A stretch of DNA of 64,000 nt from Lachnospiraceae bacterium (GCA_024698345.1 JAILRH010000083.1:1-64000), one strand, 5' to 3'. Counted from the first letter of the stretch, positions 45,501-55,619 are shown. A program made the numbers and translations. Notes: generated from the letters alone by a model not told the origin.

Positions 45501-46907
45501 CTTCTTTCCGCCATAAGAGTTAGAGAAGAAAAGAATTATTCAAGACAGATTGCTCCTTCAGCCATCAAAAAAGTTGAATTCACAAAGCAAATGTTTGATG
45601 ATAAGTATACAATTCTCACACCACAGATGAGTCCAATTCACTTTACAATGCTTGAGAGTGCACTGAATTCATGCGGATTCAATTTCGAAGTATTGCCAAG
45701 TGACAATTCATGTGTAGATGTGGGATTAAAGTATGTTAACAACGATGCATGTTATCCATCTCTTATTGTTGTAGGTCAGATTATGGAAGCTCTTCTTTCC
45801 GGAAAATATGACTTAAATAAGACTGCCGTAATCATCACTCAGACAGGTGGTGGTTGTCGTGCAACCAACTATATCGGATTTATCAGACGTGCCCTTGAAA
45901 AGGCAGGCCTTGAACACATTCCTGTAGTTTCATTAAGTTTTTCGGGAATAGAAAAAAACAGCGGATTCAAGCTCACACCTACTTTTGCTGTCAAAGCAGT
46001 TCAGGCAGTTCTCTACGGCGACTTATTTATGAGAGTTGTATATAGAACACGTCCTTATGAGTTAAACAAAGGTGAGACAGATGCCCTTCACAAAAAATGG
46101 GAAGAAAAGCTCTGCAAGGAATTAGCTCAAAAAGGTATGCACATGGGACGTTTCAAGAGAAACATGAGAAAGATTGTTGAGGAATTTGACAAAATTCCTG
46201 TATCAGATGAAAAGAAACCACGTGTTGGTATTGTAGGAGAAATCTTAGTTAAGTTCTCTCCTACAGCCAATAACGACTTAGTTGCCCTGTTGGAAAAAGA
46301 AGGAGCTGAAGCAGTTATGCCTGATCTTATTGACTTCTTCCTATACGGTTTCAGAAACGCTTCATTTAAGGTTGCAAAACTCGGTTTTGATCCAAAGATT
46401 CTGAGACTTAACAACTTGGGAATAAAGGCAATTGAGTGGGCAAGAGGTTCTGCCAAAAAGGCTCTTATTAAGAGTAAACACTTCTACCCTACTGCAGACA
46501 TCTGGGATATGGCAGATATGACAAAAGATATCGTATCAATCGGAAACCAGACAGGTGAAGGCTGGTTCTTAACCGGTGAAATGCTTCACCTAATTCACGA
46601 TGATGTTCCAAATATCGTTTGTACACAGCCTTTTGCATGCCTTCCTAACCACATTGTTGGTAAAGGCGTAATCAAGAAATTGAGAAACCTTCATCCAGAG
46701 GCAAATATTGTAGCCGTTGACTACGATCCGGGTGCCAGTGAAGTAAATCAGCTTAACCGTATCAAACTTATGCTTGCAACTGCAAATAAACGTTTGAAAT
46801 CAAATAATGACAACACTTCCGGCAACAGCACAAATGATGTAACTTCAAAAGATAATATAATCCACAAAGATTCAGTTAATAAATCTGAAAATTTGCAGGG
46901 TGCATAA
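42570..46907 (+). CDS. Two-domain acyl-CoA dehydratase activase / HgdB-related protein
   Basis: The protein has 1,445 residues. Two BadF/BcrA-type ATPase domains lie in tandem: the first starts [17 protein letters not shown] and has [10 protein letters not shown]; the second, near residue 325, has [16 protein letters not shown] and an iron-sulfur ligand region [16 protein letters not shown]. Next come a cysteine-bearing linker ([12 protein letters not shown]), a DUF2229-like domain, and HgdB-like repeats ([43 protein letters not shown]). Related proteins energise 2-hydroxyacyl-CoA dehydratases by ATP-driven electron transfer, but this fused form has no known substrate. The last 50 or so residues are Asn/Ser/Lys-rich. 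Confidence 0.88.
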   Translation: MNSQKNYSLGIDIGSTTVKIAILDSEKKILFSDYERHYANIQETLASLLKKAKDSLGSIMLSPMITGSGGLTLSKHLEVPFVQEVVAVSTALEDYAPQTDVAIELGGEDAKIIYFSNGIEQRMNGICAGGTGSFIDQMASLLQTDAAGLNEYAKNYQAIYPIAARCGVFAKTDIQPLINEGATKEDLAASIFQAVVNQTISGLACGKPIRGTVAFLGGPLHFLTELKNAFIRTLKLDDEHIVAPDHSHLFAATGAALNHDEKITVSIDDLYRKLSEGVSMEMEIKRMEPLFENQAAYDEFTKRHEKHCVKKADLETYKGDCFLGIDSGSTTTKAAVVGEDGTLLYSFYSSNNGNPLATIIGAIKDIYSKLPEGSKIVHSCSTGYGEALIKAALMLDEGEVETVAHYYAAAFFEPDVDCILDIGGQDMKCIKIKENTVDSVQLNEACSSGCGSFIETFAKSLNYSVQDFAKEALFAKNPTDLGTRCTVFMNSNVKQAQKEGASVADISSGLAYSVIKNALYKVIKITDASDLGKKVVVQGGTFYNDAVLRSFEKIAGCEAIRPDIAGIMGAFGAALIARERYKGEASTMLSIDAINNFEYTTSMTRCKGCTNNCLLTINKFSDNRRFISGNRCEKGIGGQKNKENIPNLFEYKYERMFDYKPLDPDTAKRGVVGIPRVLNMYENFPFWAVFFKELGYSVKLSPKSTRKIYELGIESIPSESECYPAKIVHGHVMWLLQEGVKFIFYPCIPYERKETPDANNHYNCPIVTSYAENIKNNVEELNDPEIRFMNPFMALTDEDTITARLVEVFTKKCDIPEDEIKAAAHRGWKELLKSRADMRQKGEEVLKYLKDNNKRGIVLAGRPYHIDPEINHGIPEMINSYGIAVLTEDSISHLAKVERPLIVSDQWMYHSRLYAAANYVKTRDDLDLIQLNSFGCGLDAVTTDCVSDILSRSGKIYTVLKIDEVNNLGAARIRIRSLLSAIRVREEKNYSRQIAPSAIKKVEFTKQMFDDKYTILTPQMSPIHFTMLESALNSCGFNFEVLPSDNSCVDVGLKYVNNDACYPSLIVVGQIMEALLSGKYDLNKTAVIITQTGGGCRATNYIGFIRRALEKAGLEHIPVVSLSFSGIEKNSGFKLTPTFAVKAVQAVLYGDLFMRVVYRTRPYELNKGETDALHKKWEEKLCKELAQKGMHMGRFKRNMRKIVEEFDKIPVSDEKKPRVGIVGEILVKFSPTANNDLVALLEKEGAEAVMPDLIDFFLYGFRNASFKVAKLGFDPKILRLNNLGIKAIEWARGSAKKALIKSKHFYPTADIWDMADMTKDIVSIGNQTGEGWFLTGEMLHLIHDDVPNIVCTQPFACLPNHIVGKGVIKKLRNLHPEANIVAVDYDPGASEVNQLNRIKLMLATANKRLKSNNDNTSGNSTNDVTSKDNIIHKDSVNKSENLQGA

Positions 46908-46948
46908 TTTCAATAATTCTCTCGGCATTCCTCAATGCGACAGAGATA

Positions 46949-46988
46949 AAAAATGTCAGGAACCATAAAACGTGTTCCTGACATTTTT
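46949..46988 (+). terminator. Terminator after the dehydratase activase gene
   Basis: AAAATGTCAGGAAC pairs perfectly with GTTCCTGACATTTT around a 10-base loop, followed by T. It is symmetrical enough to act in both directions. Confidence 0.85.
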
Positions 46989-47031
46989 AACATTATATAT
47001 ATTTTTTGTTGCTAACAACTCATCCAACATC

Positions 47032-47152
47032 TACTTGAAGTGGTACCAATCTCACATCTGATATTTACTTGAAGTGGTACCAGTCTCACATCTGATATTT
47101 ATTTGAAATGATACCAATCTCACATCTGGTATTTATTTGAAATAGAGGTCAT
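47032..47152. repeat. 34-bp tandem repeat, about 3.5 copies
   Basis: TTGAAGTGGTACCAATCTCA-type units start at 47035, 47069, 47103 and 47137, an exact 34-bp period. The last is partial, and a related TTGAAATACC lies inside the 3' end of the next gene (47160), so the array borders and touches its stop codon. A single related copy lies at 11279-11312. Confidence 0.85.
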
Positions 47153-47740
47153 CTAACATTTGAAATACCTTCCGTTCACATACTTAAAAATAGTACTTTC
47201 ACAATTCTTCTGAAGTCCGTCTTTCCAAAAATCTTCTATTCCATGATTTTGAATATAACACATTATCGCTTTGTTCATTGCTCCGTGTCCTACTATCATC
47301 ACTCTGTTCATCTCTCCTTCAAGAGGTTCTATCACTTCTTTCATGAAGTCTTTTGTTCTCTGACAGAGTTCTTCAAAAGACTCCCCATTTTCAGGCGGAA
47401 AATACTTTTCCGGAGCATTAAAGAAATAATTGAAAGGATTTGTTCCATCCTTTTCCATTTCAGTTTTACACTGTCCTTCATTCACTCCAAAGTTCATTTC
47501 TCTTAACCTGTCATCTCTGATTATAGGAATATTCTTTCTTCCTCTTATCAGACATGCAGTCTCATATGCTCTGATTAACGGTGAGCTGTAGATGGCATCA
47601 AATGTCACATTATCAAGTCTGTTTCCTGCATCTATCGCAACCGCTCGTCCATTTTCATTAAGCGGAATATCAATTGAACCCTGCAAGCGTTTTTTACTGT
47701 TCCACCTTGTTTCTCCATGTCTAACAATGTATATTTCCAT
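47153..47740 (-). CDS. Histidine phosphatase family protein (phosphoglycerate mutase-like)
   Basis: The protein has 195 residues. The catalytic motif is IVRHGETRWNSKKRLQG with His8. The second-half acidic residue is in REMNFGVNEG and the second catalytic His in IVGHGAMNKAI. This is the cofactor-dependent mutase/phosphatase superfamily, which includes CobC and GpmB; the substrate cannot be told. Its stop codon lies within the edge of the 34-bp repeat array. Confidence 0.85.
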   Translation of the reverse strand: MEIYIVRHGETRWNSKKRLQGSIDIPLNENGRAVAIDAGNRLDNVTFDAIYSSPLIRAYETACLIRGRKNIPIIRDDRLREMNFGVNEGQCKTEMEKDGTNPFNYFFNAPEKYFPPENGESFEELCQRTKDFMKEVIEPLEGEMNRVMIVGHGAMNKAIMCYIQNHGIEDFWKDGLQKNCESTIFKYVNGRYFKC

Positions 47741-47818
47741 TTCTGTTTCCTTTTGTTTGTTTTTTTATAATCACTTTGTATTCCACACTATGTCATTAGT
47801 ATTTTCACTGCAATACAA

Positions 47819-49375
47819 TTACAATTCCTTTGTGGTCCACTCGCTGACATCCCAGATTTTTGTTGCAAAATCTGCGTAGAAATCCGGCTCATGGCAAACC
47901 ATGAGAACACTTCCCTTATATGCCTTGAGTGCTCTTTTCAGCTCATCTTTTGCATCAACATCCAGATGGTTTGTAGGCTCATCAAGGATGAGGATATTAG
48001 TTTCTCTGTTAATAAGTTTACATAGTCTTACCTTTGCCTGCTCACCACCGGACAACACTCTCACCTGACTCTCAATATGTTTTGTTGTCAGTCCACATTT
48101 TGCAAGCGCACTTCTAACTTCATACTGTGAAAAAGATGGAAATTCACTCCATATTTCTTCTATACATGTATTCTTCTGTTCTTCTTTAATCTCCTGCTCA
48201 AAATAACCAATACTCAGATAATCTCCAAGTTCAGCTTTTCCGCTGATTGGCTTAATGAGACCAAGAATACTCTTCAAAAGAGTTGTCTTTCCTATTCCGT
48301 TAGTTCCAACAACTGCGATTTTTTCGCCTCTCTCCATTCTGACATTTATTGGCTTTGAAAGCGGTTCATCATAACCGATAACCAGATCTGTTGTCTCAAC
48401 AATAACTTTTCCCGGAGTTCTTGCTTCTTTGAAATTAAATTCAGGCTTTGGTTTTTCACCGGCCAGTTCAATTATGTCCATATTATCAAGCTTCTTCTGA
48501 CGTGACATTGCCATATTCCTTGTAGCAACACGAGCTTTATTTCTTGCAACAAAATCCTTGAGTTCGGCAATCTCTTTTTGCTGCTTGTTATATGCCGCCT
48601 CAAGCTGTGCTTTCTTGACAGCATAAACTTCCTGAAACTTATCATAATCCCCAACATATCTGTCAAGTTTCTGATTTTCCATATGATATACCAGGTTAAT
48701 AACACTATTTAAAAACGGAATATCATGGGAAATAAGAATAAATGCATTCTCGTAATCAAGCAGATATCTCTTAAGCCATTCAATATGCTCCGCATCCAGA
48801 TAGTTTGTAGGCTCATCAAGAAGCAAAATATCAGGCTTTTCAAGAAGAAGTTTTCCAAGCAATATCTTTGTTCTCTGTCCACCACTCAAATCATTTACAT
48901 CCTTATCAAGTCCTAAATCAAGAAGACCAAGCGCTCTTGCCACTTCTTCAACCTTTGAATCAATAAGATAGAAATCATGCATTGTGAGCATATCCTGAAT
49001 AACTGCAAGTTCTTCCATATACTCTTCCAGTTCTTTTTCTGACGCCTCTCCCATCTTGTCACAAATCTGATTCATTCTCTCTTCCATCTCAAAAAGAAAG
49101 TCAAAAGCAGATGCCAACGCCTCTCTGATGGTAATTCCTTTTTGAAGGACAGTATGCTGATCAAGGTATCCAACTCTGACATTTTTGGCCCACTCAATCT
49201 TTCCTTCGTCCGGCATCAGCTTACCTGTAACAATATTCATAAATGTAGACTTGCCTTCACCGTTTGCTCCCACAAGTCCTATATGTTCTCCCTTTAACAA
49301 TCTGAATGACACATCATCAAAAATGGCTCTGTCTCCAAAGCCATGTGTCAAATGTTCAACATTAAGAATACTCAT
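47819..49375 (-). CDS. ABC-F family ATPase
   Basis: The protein has 518 residues and two ABC ATPase cassettes in one chain: Walker A GLVGANGEGKSTFMN (about 34-48) and VVGTNGIGKTTLLK, signatures DLSGGQRTKILLGKLL and VLSGGEQAKVRLCKLI, and Walker B ILLLDEPTNYLD and ILILDEPTNHLD. The linker between them carries the P-site tRNA interaction region of ABC-F factors. There are no membrane segments. The family acts on ribosomes rather than in transport; whether it gives antibiotic protection cannot be read here. Confidence 0.92.
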   Translation of the reverse strand: MSILNVEHLTHGFGDRAIFDDVSFRLLKGEHIGLVGANGEGKSTFMNIVTGKLMPDEGKIEWAKNVRVGYLDQHTVLQKGITIREALASAFDFLFEMEERMNQICDKMGEASEKELEEYMEELAVIQDMLTMHDFYLIDSKVEEVARALGLLDLGLDKDVNDLSGGQRTKILLGKLLLEKPDILLLDEPTNYLDAEHIEWLKRYLLDYENAFILISHDIPFLNSVINLVYHMENQKLDRYVGDYDKFQEVYAVKKAQLEAAYNKQQKEIAELKDFVARNKARVATRNMAMSRQKKLDNMDIIELAGEKPKPEFNFKEARTPGKVIVETTDLVIGYDEPLSKPINVRMERGEKIAVVGTNGIGKTTLLKSILGLIKPISGKAELGDYLSIGYFEQEIKEEQKNTCIEEIWSEFPSFSQYEVRSALAKCGLTTKHIESQVRVLSGGEQAKVRLCKLINRETNILILDEPTNHLDVDAKDELKRALKAYKGSVLMVCHEPDFYADFATKIWDVSEWTTKEL

Positions 49376-49528
49376 ATATCTCCAATCTCAATATATTATT
49401 GTCTATTATATTATTCTCTGTTTCTTCTTCGCAGCACATTTACTATATACCCAATGCAGGATTCATTTTACATCCGAAATGCTTATTATTTATTCCCTGC
49501 ACAGTTTCAAAAAGAAGATTATCAGATA

Positions 49529-50200
49529 TCAGATGTTCTCAATCTGCCAGTCAATAGGTTCTAAACCATGTGCCTTTAAGAACTCATTTGTCTGACTGAA
49601 ATGTTTGCATCCAAAAAATCCTCTGTAAGCAGACAGCGGACTTGGATGAGGAGCTGTAAGCACAAGATGATTAGGATTAGTCAACATCTTGGCTTTTTTA
49701 CCTGCAGGTGCTCCCCACAAAAGAAAGACTACAGGCTCTTCTTTTGCATTAACCGCCTCTATTACTGCATCAGTAAACTTTTCCCATCCTCTGTTCTGAT
49801 GTGAGTTGGCCTGATGAGCCCTTACAGTCAGCACAGTATTGAGAAGCAACACTCCCTGATCTGCCCATTTTTTTAAATATCCGTTGTTTGGGATATAACA
49901 TCCCAAATCGTCATTAAGTTCTTTGTAAATATTCTGCAGAGAAGGTGGTGTGTCATTTCCCGGAAGCACCGAAAAACTGAGTCCGTGAGCCTGTCTCTCA
50001 TTATGATAAGGATCCTGGCCTAATATAACAACTTTCACCTTGCTGAGAGGCGTAAAGTGAAAAGCGTTAAATATATCATCTGCCGGAGGATATATCACTG
50101 TAGTATTGTATTCATTTACAATAAACTTATATAATTCTTTATAATACGGCTTCCTGAATTCCTCTTCAACTGCCGGAAGCCAGTCATTTTCAATCATCAT
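49529..50200 (-). CDS. ung: Uracil-DNA glycosylase (family 1)
   Basis: The protein has 223 residues, full length, with the water-activating loop VVILGQDPYHNERQAHGLSFSV and the Leu loop TAPHPSPLSAYRGFFG with its catalytic His. It removes uracil from DNA. It overlaps the upstream lipid-kinase gene by 4 bp. Confidence 0.97.
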   Translation of the reverse strand: MMIENDWLPAVEEEFRKPYYKELYKFIVNEYNTTVIYPPADDIFNAFHFTPLSKVKVVILGQDPYHNERQAHGLSFSVLPGNDTPPSLQNIYKELNDDLGCYIPNNGYLKKWADQGVLLLNTVLTVRAHQANSHQNRGWEKFTDAVIEAVNAKEEPVVFLLWGAPAGKKAKMLTNPNHLVLTAPHPSPLSAYRGFFGCKHFSQTNEFLKAHGLEPIDWQIENI

Positions 50201-51075
50201 TCTTCAATTCCCAACGCCTTAATAAAATCTGTATTTCTATGAACCATTATGGCATTTCTAATAAGCTCAATCTTGAAATGATCGTCGTACATTCTCTCTC
50301 CATCTACATTACATACAACCGGATCATCAGATATTATCTCAAGATTACCGTCAGTGTATCTGACAACTCTGCTGTCATTTTCATGTTCTCCCTTGAGGAG
50401 TTTCATAATCAGTCGCGGTATCCTAATCTTTGCTGTTTTGTCAACAATATAAATTTCAAACTGACTGTCATCTATGAAAGCATGGGGAGCAATCTTCTTT
50501 CCTCCTCCATAGTACCTTCCGTTGCAAACTGTAACTATGGTAAATTTGCCACGCTTCGAATAATCTCCAAACTTTATCTGAAGTTTTTTTGCCTTGAACT
50601 TAAAAAATGTATAAATTATGCTCACACCATATCTGTGCTTAACAGGAACAAATGGCCATTTTCTTATTGTGTAAATATTGTCTGCCACTTCTGCATCAAG
50701 TCCTATGCAGGCAACATTAATAAAATATCTGTTGTTAATCTTACCTACATCTATTCCGATGAAATCCTTCTTGTACTGCTTTAGTGTTCTGTAAAAATCA
50801 TTGCCACCACCGGTAGGTATAACCGACAGGATATGATCCGAACCTGCTATGCCGTTTAAGACTTCATTGAGTGTTCCATCTCCTCCCACGGCATATACAA
50901 TGGATGTATCTTCATTTTCCAAACTCTTTGCAACTCTTTCTGCTTCACCGGGGGCACCGGTGATATAGAGTTTGTAGTCCATATTCATTTCCTCACACAG
51001 ATCAGTAATCTTTTCCGCTATATGGTTCTTCTTATTATCTCCGGAGTTGGGATTAATAATAAATACATGCTTCAT
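50197..51075 (-). CDS. Diacylglycerol/lipid kinase family protein
   Basis: The protein has 292 residues with the N-terminal IINPNSGDNKKNH and the nucleotide-binding motif VYAVGGDGTLNEVLNG (about 60-75), followed by VIPTGGGNDFYRTL. This is the DagK/YegS/BmrU superfamily that phosphorylates lipids such as diacylglycerol; the substrate is uncertain. Its start abuts hisF and it overlaps ung, so all three may be co-transcribed. Confidence 0.9.
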   Translation of the reverse strand: MKHVFIINPNSGDNKKNHIAEKITDLCEEMNMDYKLYITGAPGEAERVAKSLENEDTSIVYAVGGDGTLNEVLNGIAGSDHILSVIPTGGGNDFYRTLKQYKKDFIGIDVGKINNRYFINVACIGLDAEVADNIYTIRKWPFVPVKHRYGVSIIYTFFKFKAKKLQIKFGDYSKRGKFTIVTVCNGRYYGGGKKIAPHAFIDDSQFEIYIVDKTAKIRIPRLIMKLLKGEHENDSRVVRYTDGNLEIISDDPVVCNVDGERMYDDHFKIELIRNAIMVHRNTDFIKALGIEE

Positions 51076-51836
51076 TACAATCTTACCGCCACATCTTTTT
51101 CTTTGAGATAATTTTTAAGTTCCATTATTTCTAACTCTTTAAAATGGAAAAGAGAAGCCGCAAGTGCTGCATCTGCCTTTCCCTCTGTAAGTGCATCATA
51201 GAAATGCTCACAGGTTCCTGCTCCACCGGAAGCAATTACAGGTATAGATACATTCTCGGAAATCATTCTTGTAAGCTCTATGTCATAACCTGCCTTAGTC
51301 CCATCACAATCCATGCTGGTAAGCAGAATCTCGCCTGCACCAAGCTTATCACATTTCATTGCCCACTCAACAGCATCAATCCCCATATCTACTCTTCCGC
51401 CGTTTTTGTAGATATTCCATCCACTTCCATCAGCTCTGCGCTTTGCATCAATTGCAACAACCACACACTGACTTCCAAACTTATCAGCTGCTTCACTGAT
51501 GAGATTAGGATTCATTATTGCAGCTGAATTAACTGATATCTTATCTGCTCCTTCTCGGAGCAATTCCTTGAAATTATCAACTGTTCTTATTCCTCCACCA
51601 ACAGTAAATGGAATAAAAACCTGTTCAGCTACCCTTCTTACCATATCAACTACGGTATTTCTATTATCTGAAGATGCAGTAATATCAAGAAAAACCAGTT
51701 CATCTGCTCCCGCTTTATTATATGCTTTTGCAACTTCAACAGGATCTCCTGCATCTATCAGGTCAACAAAATTGACTCCTTTAACCACTCTATTGTTATC
51801 AACATCCAAACACGGAATAATACGTTTTGTATGCAT
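51075..51836 (-). CDS. hisF: Imidazole glycerol phosphate synthase cyclase subunit
   Basis: The protein has 253 residues with the complete HisF barrel: [19 protein letters not shown] (Asp11), [13 protein letters not shown] and [15 protein letters not shown] (Asp130 region). It makes IGP and AICAR using ammonia from HisH, the next gene upstream. The rest of the histidine operon is not in the window. Confidence 0.97.
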   Translation of the reverse strand: MHTKRIIPCLDVDNNRVVKGVNFVDLIDAGDPVEVAKAYNKAGADELVFLDITASSDNRNTVVDMVRRVAEQVFIPFTVGGGIRTVDNFKELLREGADKISVNSAAIMNPNLISEAADKFGSQCVVVAIDAKRRADGSGWNIYKNGGRVDMGIDAVEWAMKCDKLGAGEILLTSMDCDGTKAGYDIELTRMISENVSIPVIASGGAGTCEHFYDALTEGKADAALAASLFHFKELEIMELKNYLKEKDVAVRL

Positions 51837-51867
51837 ATTTCCACCTCATTATTTAATAGATTTTTAA

Positions 51868-52473
51868 TTACAAATTTGCAAAATTCTTAAGAATTGCCAG
51901 TCCTACATCCCCGCTTTTTTCCGGATGGAACTGACATGCAAAGATATTGTCTTTCTCAACTGATGCATGGACATTCACACCATATTCAGTTGTAGCCTTA
52001 ACTATATCCATATCTTTTGATTTTAAATAATAGGAATGGACAAAATAGACGTAGGAATGTTCAGGTACTCCTTCAAAAAGTCTTCCTTTAGATGGATACT
52101 CCAGTGAATTCCATCCAATCTGAGGAATCTTAAGGCCTGCCTCTTCCGGAAAACGCACAATGTCTCCTCCAAGAATACCAAGTCCCGAAACACCTTCACT
52201 CTCCTCACTGTTTTCAAAGAGAAGCTGTAGACCAAGACAAATCCCCATAAAAGGTGTCTTTTTGTCTACAACATCGTAGATAGTATTGACAAGGTTATAT
52301 TTCTTTAGTTTCTCCATGGCATCTCCAAAAGCACCGACGCCAGGTAAAATAACCTTATCAGCCGCTAAAATTTCATCTCTATCGCTGGTCAATATCGTCT
52401 TCTCGCCAAGGTAAGCAAAAGCCTTCTCAACACTCTTGATATTGCCGGCATCATAATCGATAATTGCTATCAT
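51868..52473 (-). CDS. hisH: Imidazole glycerol phosphate synthase glutaminase subunit
   Basis: The protein has 201 residues, a class I amidotransferase: IDYDAGNIKSVEKAF, oxyanion/nucleophile GICLGLQLLFENSEE with Cys near 80, and the His-Glu pair in CQFHPEKSGDVG. It supplies ammonia to HisF, 31 bp downstream. Confidence 0.97.
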   Translation of the reverse strand: MIAIIDYDAGNIKSVEKAFAYLGEKTILTSDRDEILAADKVILPGVGAFGDAMEKLKKYNLVNTIYDVVDKKTPFMGICLGLQLLFENSEESEGVSGLGILGGDIVRFPEEAGLKIPQIGWNSLEYPSKGRLFEGVPEHSYVYFVHSYYLKSKDMDIVKATTEYGVNVHASVEKDNIFACQFHPEKSGDVGLAILKNFANL

Positions 52474-52491
52474 TTACAAATCCTCACATGA

Positions 52492-54042
52492 TTATTTTGA
52501 TTTTGTATCCAGTTCAAACCAAAACTCAACTCCGTCAGCCTTGTTATCAACTCCGCAGTTGCCATCATACTTATCGATAATAGCCTTAACAATAGACAAT
52601 CCAATACCATTTCCACCATATTCTCTGGTATGGGCTTTGTCCACTTTGTAGAACTTCTCCCAGATGAAATCCAAATCTTCTTTTGGAATCTGAGCTCCGG
52701 TATTAAACACAGACACTCTTACTATATCATCTTTTGGAGCAATTTGCACTCTAATTATATTAGGATCTTTAATATGATTAAACGCATTACTGATATAATT
52801 TGTAATTACTTCTTCAATCTGGAACTCATCCGCCCACACAAATACATCTTCTGAACCAATAATTTCTATATTGACACCAGTCTGTTCTGCCCTTAAACGC
52901 TGAGCATTAACAACATCTTTCACAAGTTCAGTCAAATTGAATCTGTCAACATTATATGGAGTGTCTCCAAACTCAATCTGATTAAGCGTCAACAGATTCT
53001 TTACCATTTTGTTCATTTTGGAAGCTTCATCAATAATTACATCACAATAAAATGCCATACTGTCAGGATCATCTGTGATTCCATCCTTCAAACCCTCCGC
53101 ATATCCCTGAATTAATGCTATTGGAGTCTTTAATTCATGAGACACATTATCAAGAAAGTCCGTACGCATCTTATCTATTTCATTTTTCTTTTTGATATCA
53201 TTCTGGAGTTCCATATTGGCGTACTTCAATTCGCGAATCGCCTTTTCCAACTCTTCTGACATCTCATTCATATTCTTACCAAGAACACCTATTTCGTCTT
53301 CTCTTTTTTCATCGTACTTAACATCAAAATTCAAAGATGCCATCTTCTTTGATATATCAGCAAGTTCAAGTATTGGTCTTGTATATCTGTTAGTGATAAA
53401 ATACATTGCCAATAAAACAGCGCAAATCATAAGAATACCCACCAAGGTATAAAACTTGGATGCAATCACTATGGACTCTCTGATATTTTCAACGTCCACT
53501 CTGATAACAAATCTGTAAACATCGCTGATTGTTCCTGACATTACAAGATGAGTCGCATTTCGGGTTTCTTTTTTAGAAGTGTTATTAACCACTTCACCAT
53601 CTTCCTGAAGTTCTTTTTCTATCTTGCTCTTAAGATTCTCAATAGCCTGTTCAGAATCAGGCACCATCATAATTGTATAATTACGGTTTTGTTGTAATAC
53701 AGTATTCTCTCCGCTTATACGCCCAATAATGTCATCTGTTATGTATTCTCTCATCTCCTTCTCAGAGCCGTAATTATAGAGAGATTCATATCCTTCCTGC
53801 ACCTGAAGAGAAACTCCGTATTTCTCACAGTAGTTGTCAAGAAGTTCACTGTACACCTGAAGACTCGGATCTTCTTTTAGTATTGAACAAAGTTCATTAT
53901 ACACAGAAATAAGTGAATTCTGTTTATGCTGCAGATAATAATCTTCAATAACAGTCTTACCCAAAACTGTACCCAGTAATGTAACTATCCCCATTACAAG
54001 CGTAATAGCAACTGTCAGTTTATGTCTAATAGATGTTTTCAA
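52492..54042 (-). CDS. HAMP-domain sensor histidine kinase
   Basis: The protein has 516 residues. A membrane helix at about 10-30, an extracytoplasmic sensor of about 160 residues, a second helix near 193-215, HAMP (TRPILELADISKKMASL), HisKA with FLDNVSHELKTPIALIQGY, and HATPase with YISNAFNHI and GNGIGLSIVKAIIDKYDG are all present. It phosphorylates the OmpR-type regulator whose gene it overlaps by 4 bp. The signal is unknown. Confidence 0.93.
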   Translation of the reverse strand: MKTSIRHKLTVAITLVMGIVTLLGTVLGKTVIEDYYLQHKQNSLISVYNELCSILKEDPSLQVYSELLDNYCEKYGVSLQVQEGYESLYNYGSEKEMREYITDDIIGRISGENTVLQQNRNYTIMMVPDSEQAIENLKSKIEKELQEDGEVVNNTSKKETRNATHLVMSGTISDVYRFVIRVDVENIRESIVIASKFYTLVGILMICAVLLAMYFITNRYTRPILELADISKKMASLNFDVKYDEKREDEIGVLGKNMNEMSEELEKAIRELKYANMELQNDIKKKNEIDKMRTDFLDNVSHELKTPIALIQGYAEGLKDGITDDPDSMAFYCDVIIDEASKMNKMVKNLLTLNQIEFGDTPYNVDRFNLTELVKDVVNAQRLRAEQTGVNIEIIGSEDVFVWADEFQIEEVITNYISNAFNHIKDPNIIRVQIAPKDDIVRVSVFNTGAQIPKEDLDFIWEKFYKVDKAHTREYGGNGIGLSIVKAIIDKYDGNCGVDNKADGVEFWFELDTKSK

Positions 54043-54722
54043 TCTTCTTCCACCTCAAACTTATATCCCATTCCCCAAATGGTCTTAATGTAGGAACCAC
54101 ATTCACCCATCTTACTTCTGAGTTTCTTTACGTGGGTATCAATAGTTCTTGCATCTCCGAAATAATCATAATTCCAAACATTATTCAGAATCTTCTCTCT
54201 GGAAAGTGCAAGTCCTGCATTCTCAACAAAATAAGTTAACAGTTCAAATTCCTTGTAGCTCAGATCAATATTTTTGTCACCAACCGATACAATATGAGCA
54301 TCCTTATTAATTACAAGTTTTCCTGCTTCAATAACTGCATCCTTTGAAATATTAGAAGTTCTTCTCAATATTGCGTCTACTCTCGCAACTAAAATCTTAG
54401 GGCTGAATGGTTTTGTAATGTACTCATCAACACCAAGATTAAAACCAAGCAGTTCGTCACTCTCAGTACTCTTAGCAGTAAGCATAATAACAGGTACCTT
54501 TGACAACTTTCTAATCTCCTTGCAAGTCTCCCACCCATCCATTCTAGGCATCATAACGTCCAAAATAACAAGTGCTATATTCTTTGTGGAAACAAAAATC
54601 TCCAATGCTTTCTCTCCGTCCTCGGCTTCGATGACATCATATTCCTGCTTTACAAGGAAATCCTTTACAAGTTTTCTCATTCTAGCCTCATCATCAACAA
54701 CTAGTATTTTTAATTTTTCCAT
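54039..54722 (-). CDS. OmpR/PhoB-type response regulator
   Basis: The start chosen is ATG at 54720-54722 (MEKLKILVVDDEARM) with AAGGAGG 5 bases upstream. The product has 227 residues: receiver with DD, phospho-Asp in LVILDVMMPRMDGWE and Lys in YITKPFSPKIL, then winged-helix output (LSYKEFELLTYFVENAGLALSREKIL, DTHVKKLRSKMG). Five 17-bp direct repeats occupy its promoter region, which may be its own or another regulator's binding array. Confidence 0.93.
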   Translation of the reverse strand: MEKLKILVVDDEARMRKLVKDFLVKQEYDVIEAEDGEKALEIFVSTKNIALVILDVMMPRMDGWETCKEIRKLSKVPVIMLTAKSTESDELLGFNLGVDEYITKPFSPKILVARVDAILRRTSNISKDAVIEAGKLVINKDAHIVSVGDKNIDLSYKEFELLTYFVENAGLALSREKILNNVWNYDYFGDARTIDTHVKKLRSKMGECGSYIKTIWGMGYKFEVEED

Positions 54723-54751
54723 AACTGCCTCCTTATTAAAAACGAGAATAA

Positions 54752-54830
54752 ACATCTCTGATCAATATACATCTCTGATTAATATACATCTCTGATTAAT
54801 ATACATCTCTGATTAATAAACATTTTTGAT
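54752..54830. repeat. 17-bp tandem repeat, five copies, upstream of the OmpR-type regulator
   Basis: The unit CATCTCTGATTAATATA recurs at 54753, 54770, 54787, 54804 and, degenerate, 54821. It begins 30 bp before the regulator start codon. The period is exactly 17 bp, the last copy being CATTTTTGATTATATTT. Confidence 0.85.
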
Positions 54831-55052
54831 TATATTTATACAATTATTTTACCAAATATATTATGTATTTTCTATGAACCTGTAATATCTTTCATAAAAA
54901 ATACATAATTTCTGCCACTAAAAATGCTGCGAATTTTTTAATAATGTAACTAAAAAGAAGACTTTCGAATCACAACATCCAAAAGTCTCCTTTATAATTA
55001 TGCAAACACACGAAGAAATTCAATCCATTTCCCAGTTCGTGTGCTAATATCA

Positions 55053-55310
55053 TCAACACTTTTTGTACAAGTCAAGATCACCCAGATACTCTTTAATAGC
55101 ATCAATACCCTCTGCTAATATGCAGTCATCTCTGTCTGCAAGGAAATATCTGTCTGTATCAAAACCATAACCTTTGTAAAGAAAAATACATTCTTTTGAC
55201 TCGTAAATCTTCTCTTCTTCTTCAGTTAAGCCAATCTCTTTTCCATCAATACCTGTAACATTGATATACTTGTCAACACTGTCCGGATTACCTTTTATCA
55301 ATCTCTTCAT
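55053..55310 (-). CDS. Unrecognised small acidic protein, 85 residues
   Basis: The start chosen is ATG at 55308-55310 (MKRLIKGNPDSVDKYINVTG) with AGGAGGG 7 bases upstream. It has an acidic middle (LTEEEEKIYESKE), FLYKGYGFDTDRYFLADRDD, and ends LYKKC. No family is recognised. It sits between the chromosomal two-component genes and the prophage junction 350 bp away, so it may be phage-linked cargo or a host gene. Confidence 0.6.
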   Translation of the reverse strand: MKRLIKGNPDSVDKYINVTGIDGKEIGLTEEEEKIYESKECIFLYKGYGFDTDRYFLADRDDCILAEGIDAIKEYLGDLDLYKKC

Positions 55311-55619
55311 CAATGCACCCTCCTTTAATTTATTATTCCGCTCAAACAAAGAACTCATTCAACTAAAAATGAAAAATTCCAGCATATTGAAATCGCTCTC
55401 TCTTATATTATTATTATACTCCTCAAAGGGTGAATCCTCAACTAAAAATTAAGAAATCTTGCAAAGGAATAGGATTGCTAATTAGCTTAACTACATTTCC
55501 CTCCGTACTCTGCGCGAACTCATATAATAAATATTTCTCCTGACGTTTTCTCAAAAAGATTTATTGACCAATAAATGATTATTTTTCAAATATACAACGC
55601 TAGATGCAACTTTTTTTTA
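55311..55619. other. Intergenic region left of the prophage junction
   Basis: About 300 AT-rich bases follow the small-protein leader. No gene or RNA family is recognised. Confidence 0.4.

Noticed and set aside
47032..47152. CRISPR array
   Set aside because: The repeats are contiguous with no unique spacers and there are no cas genes. The same holds for the arrays at 27.5 kb and 54.8 kb.
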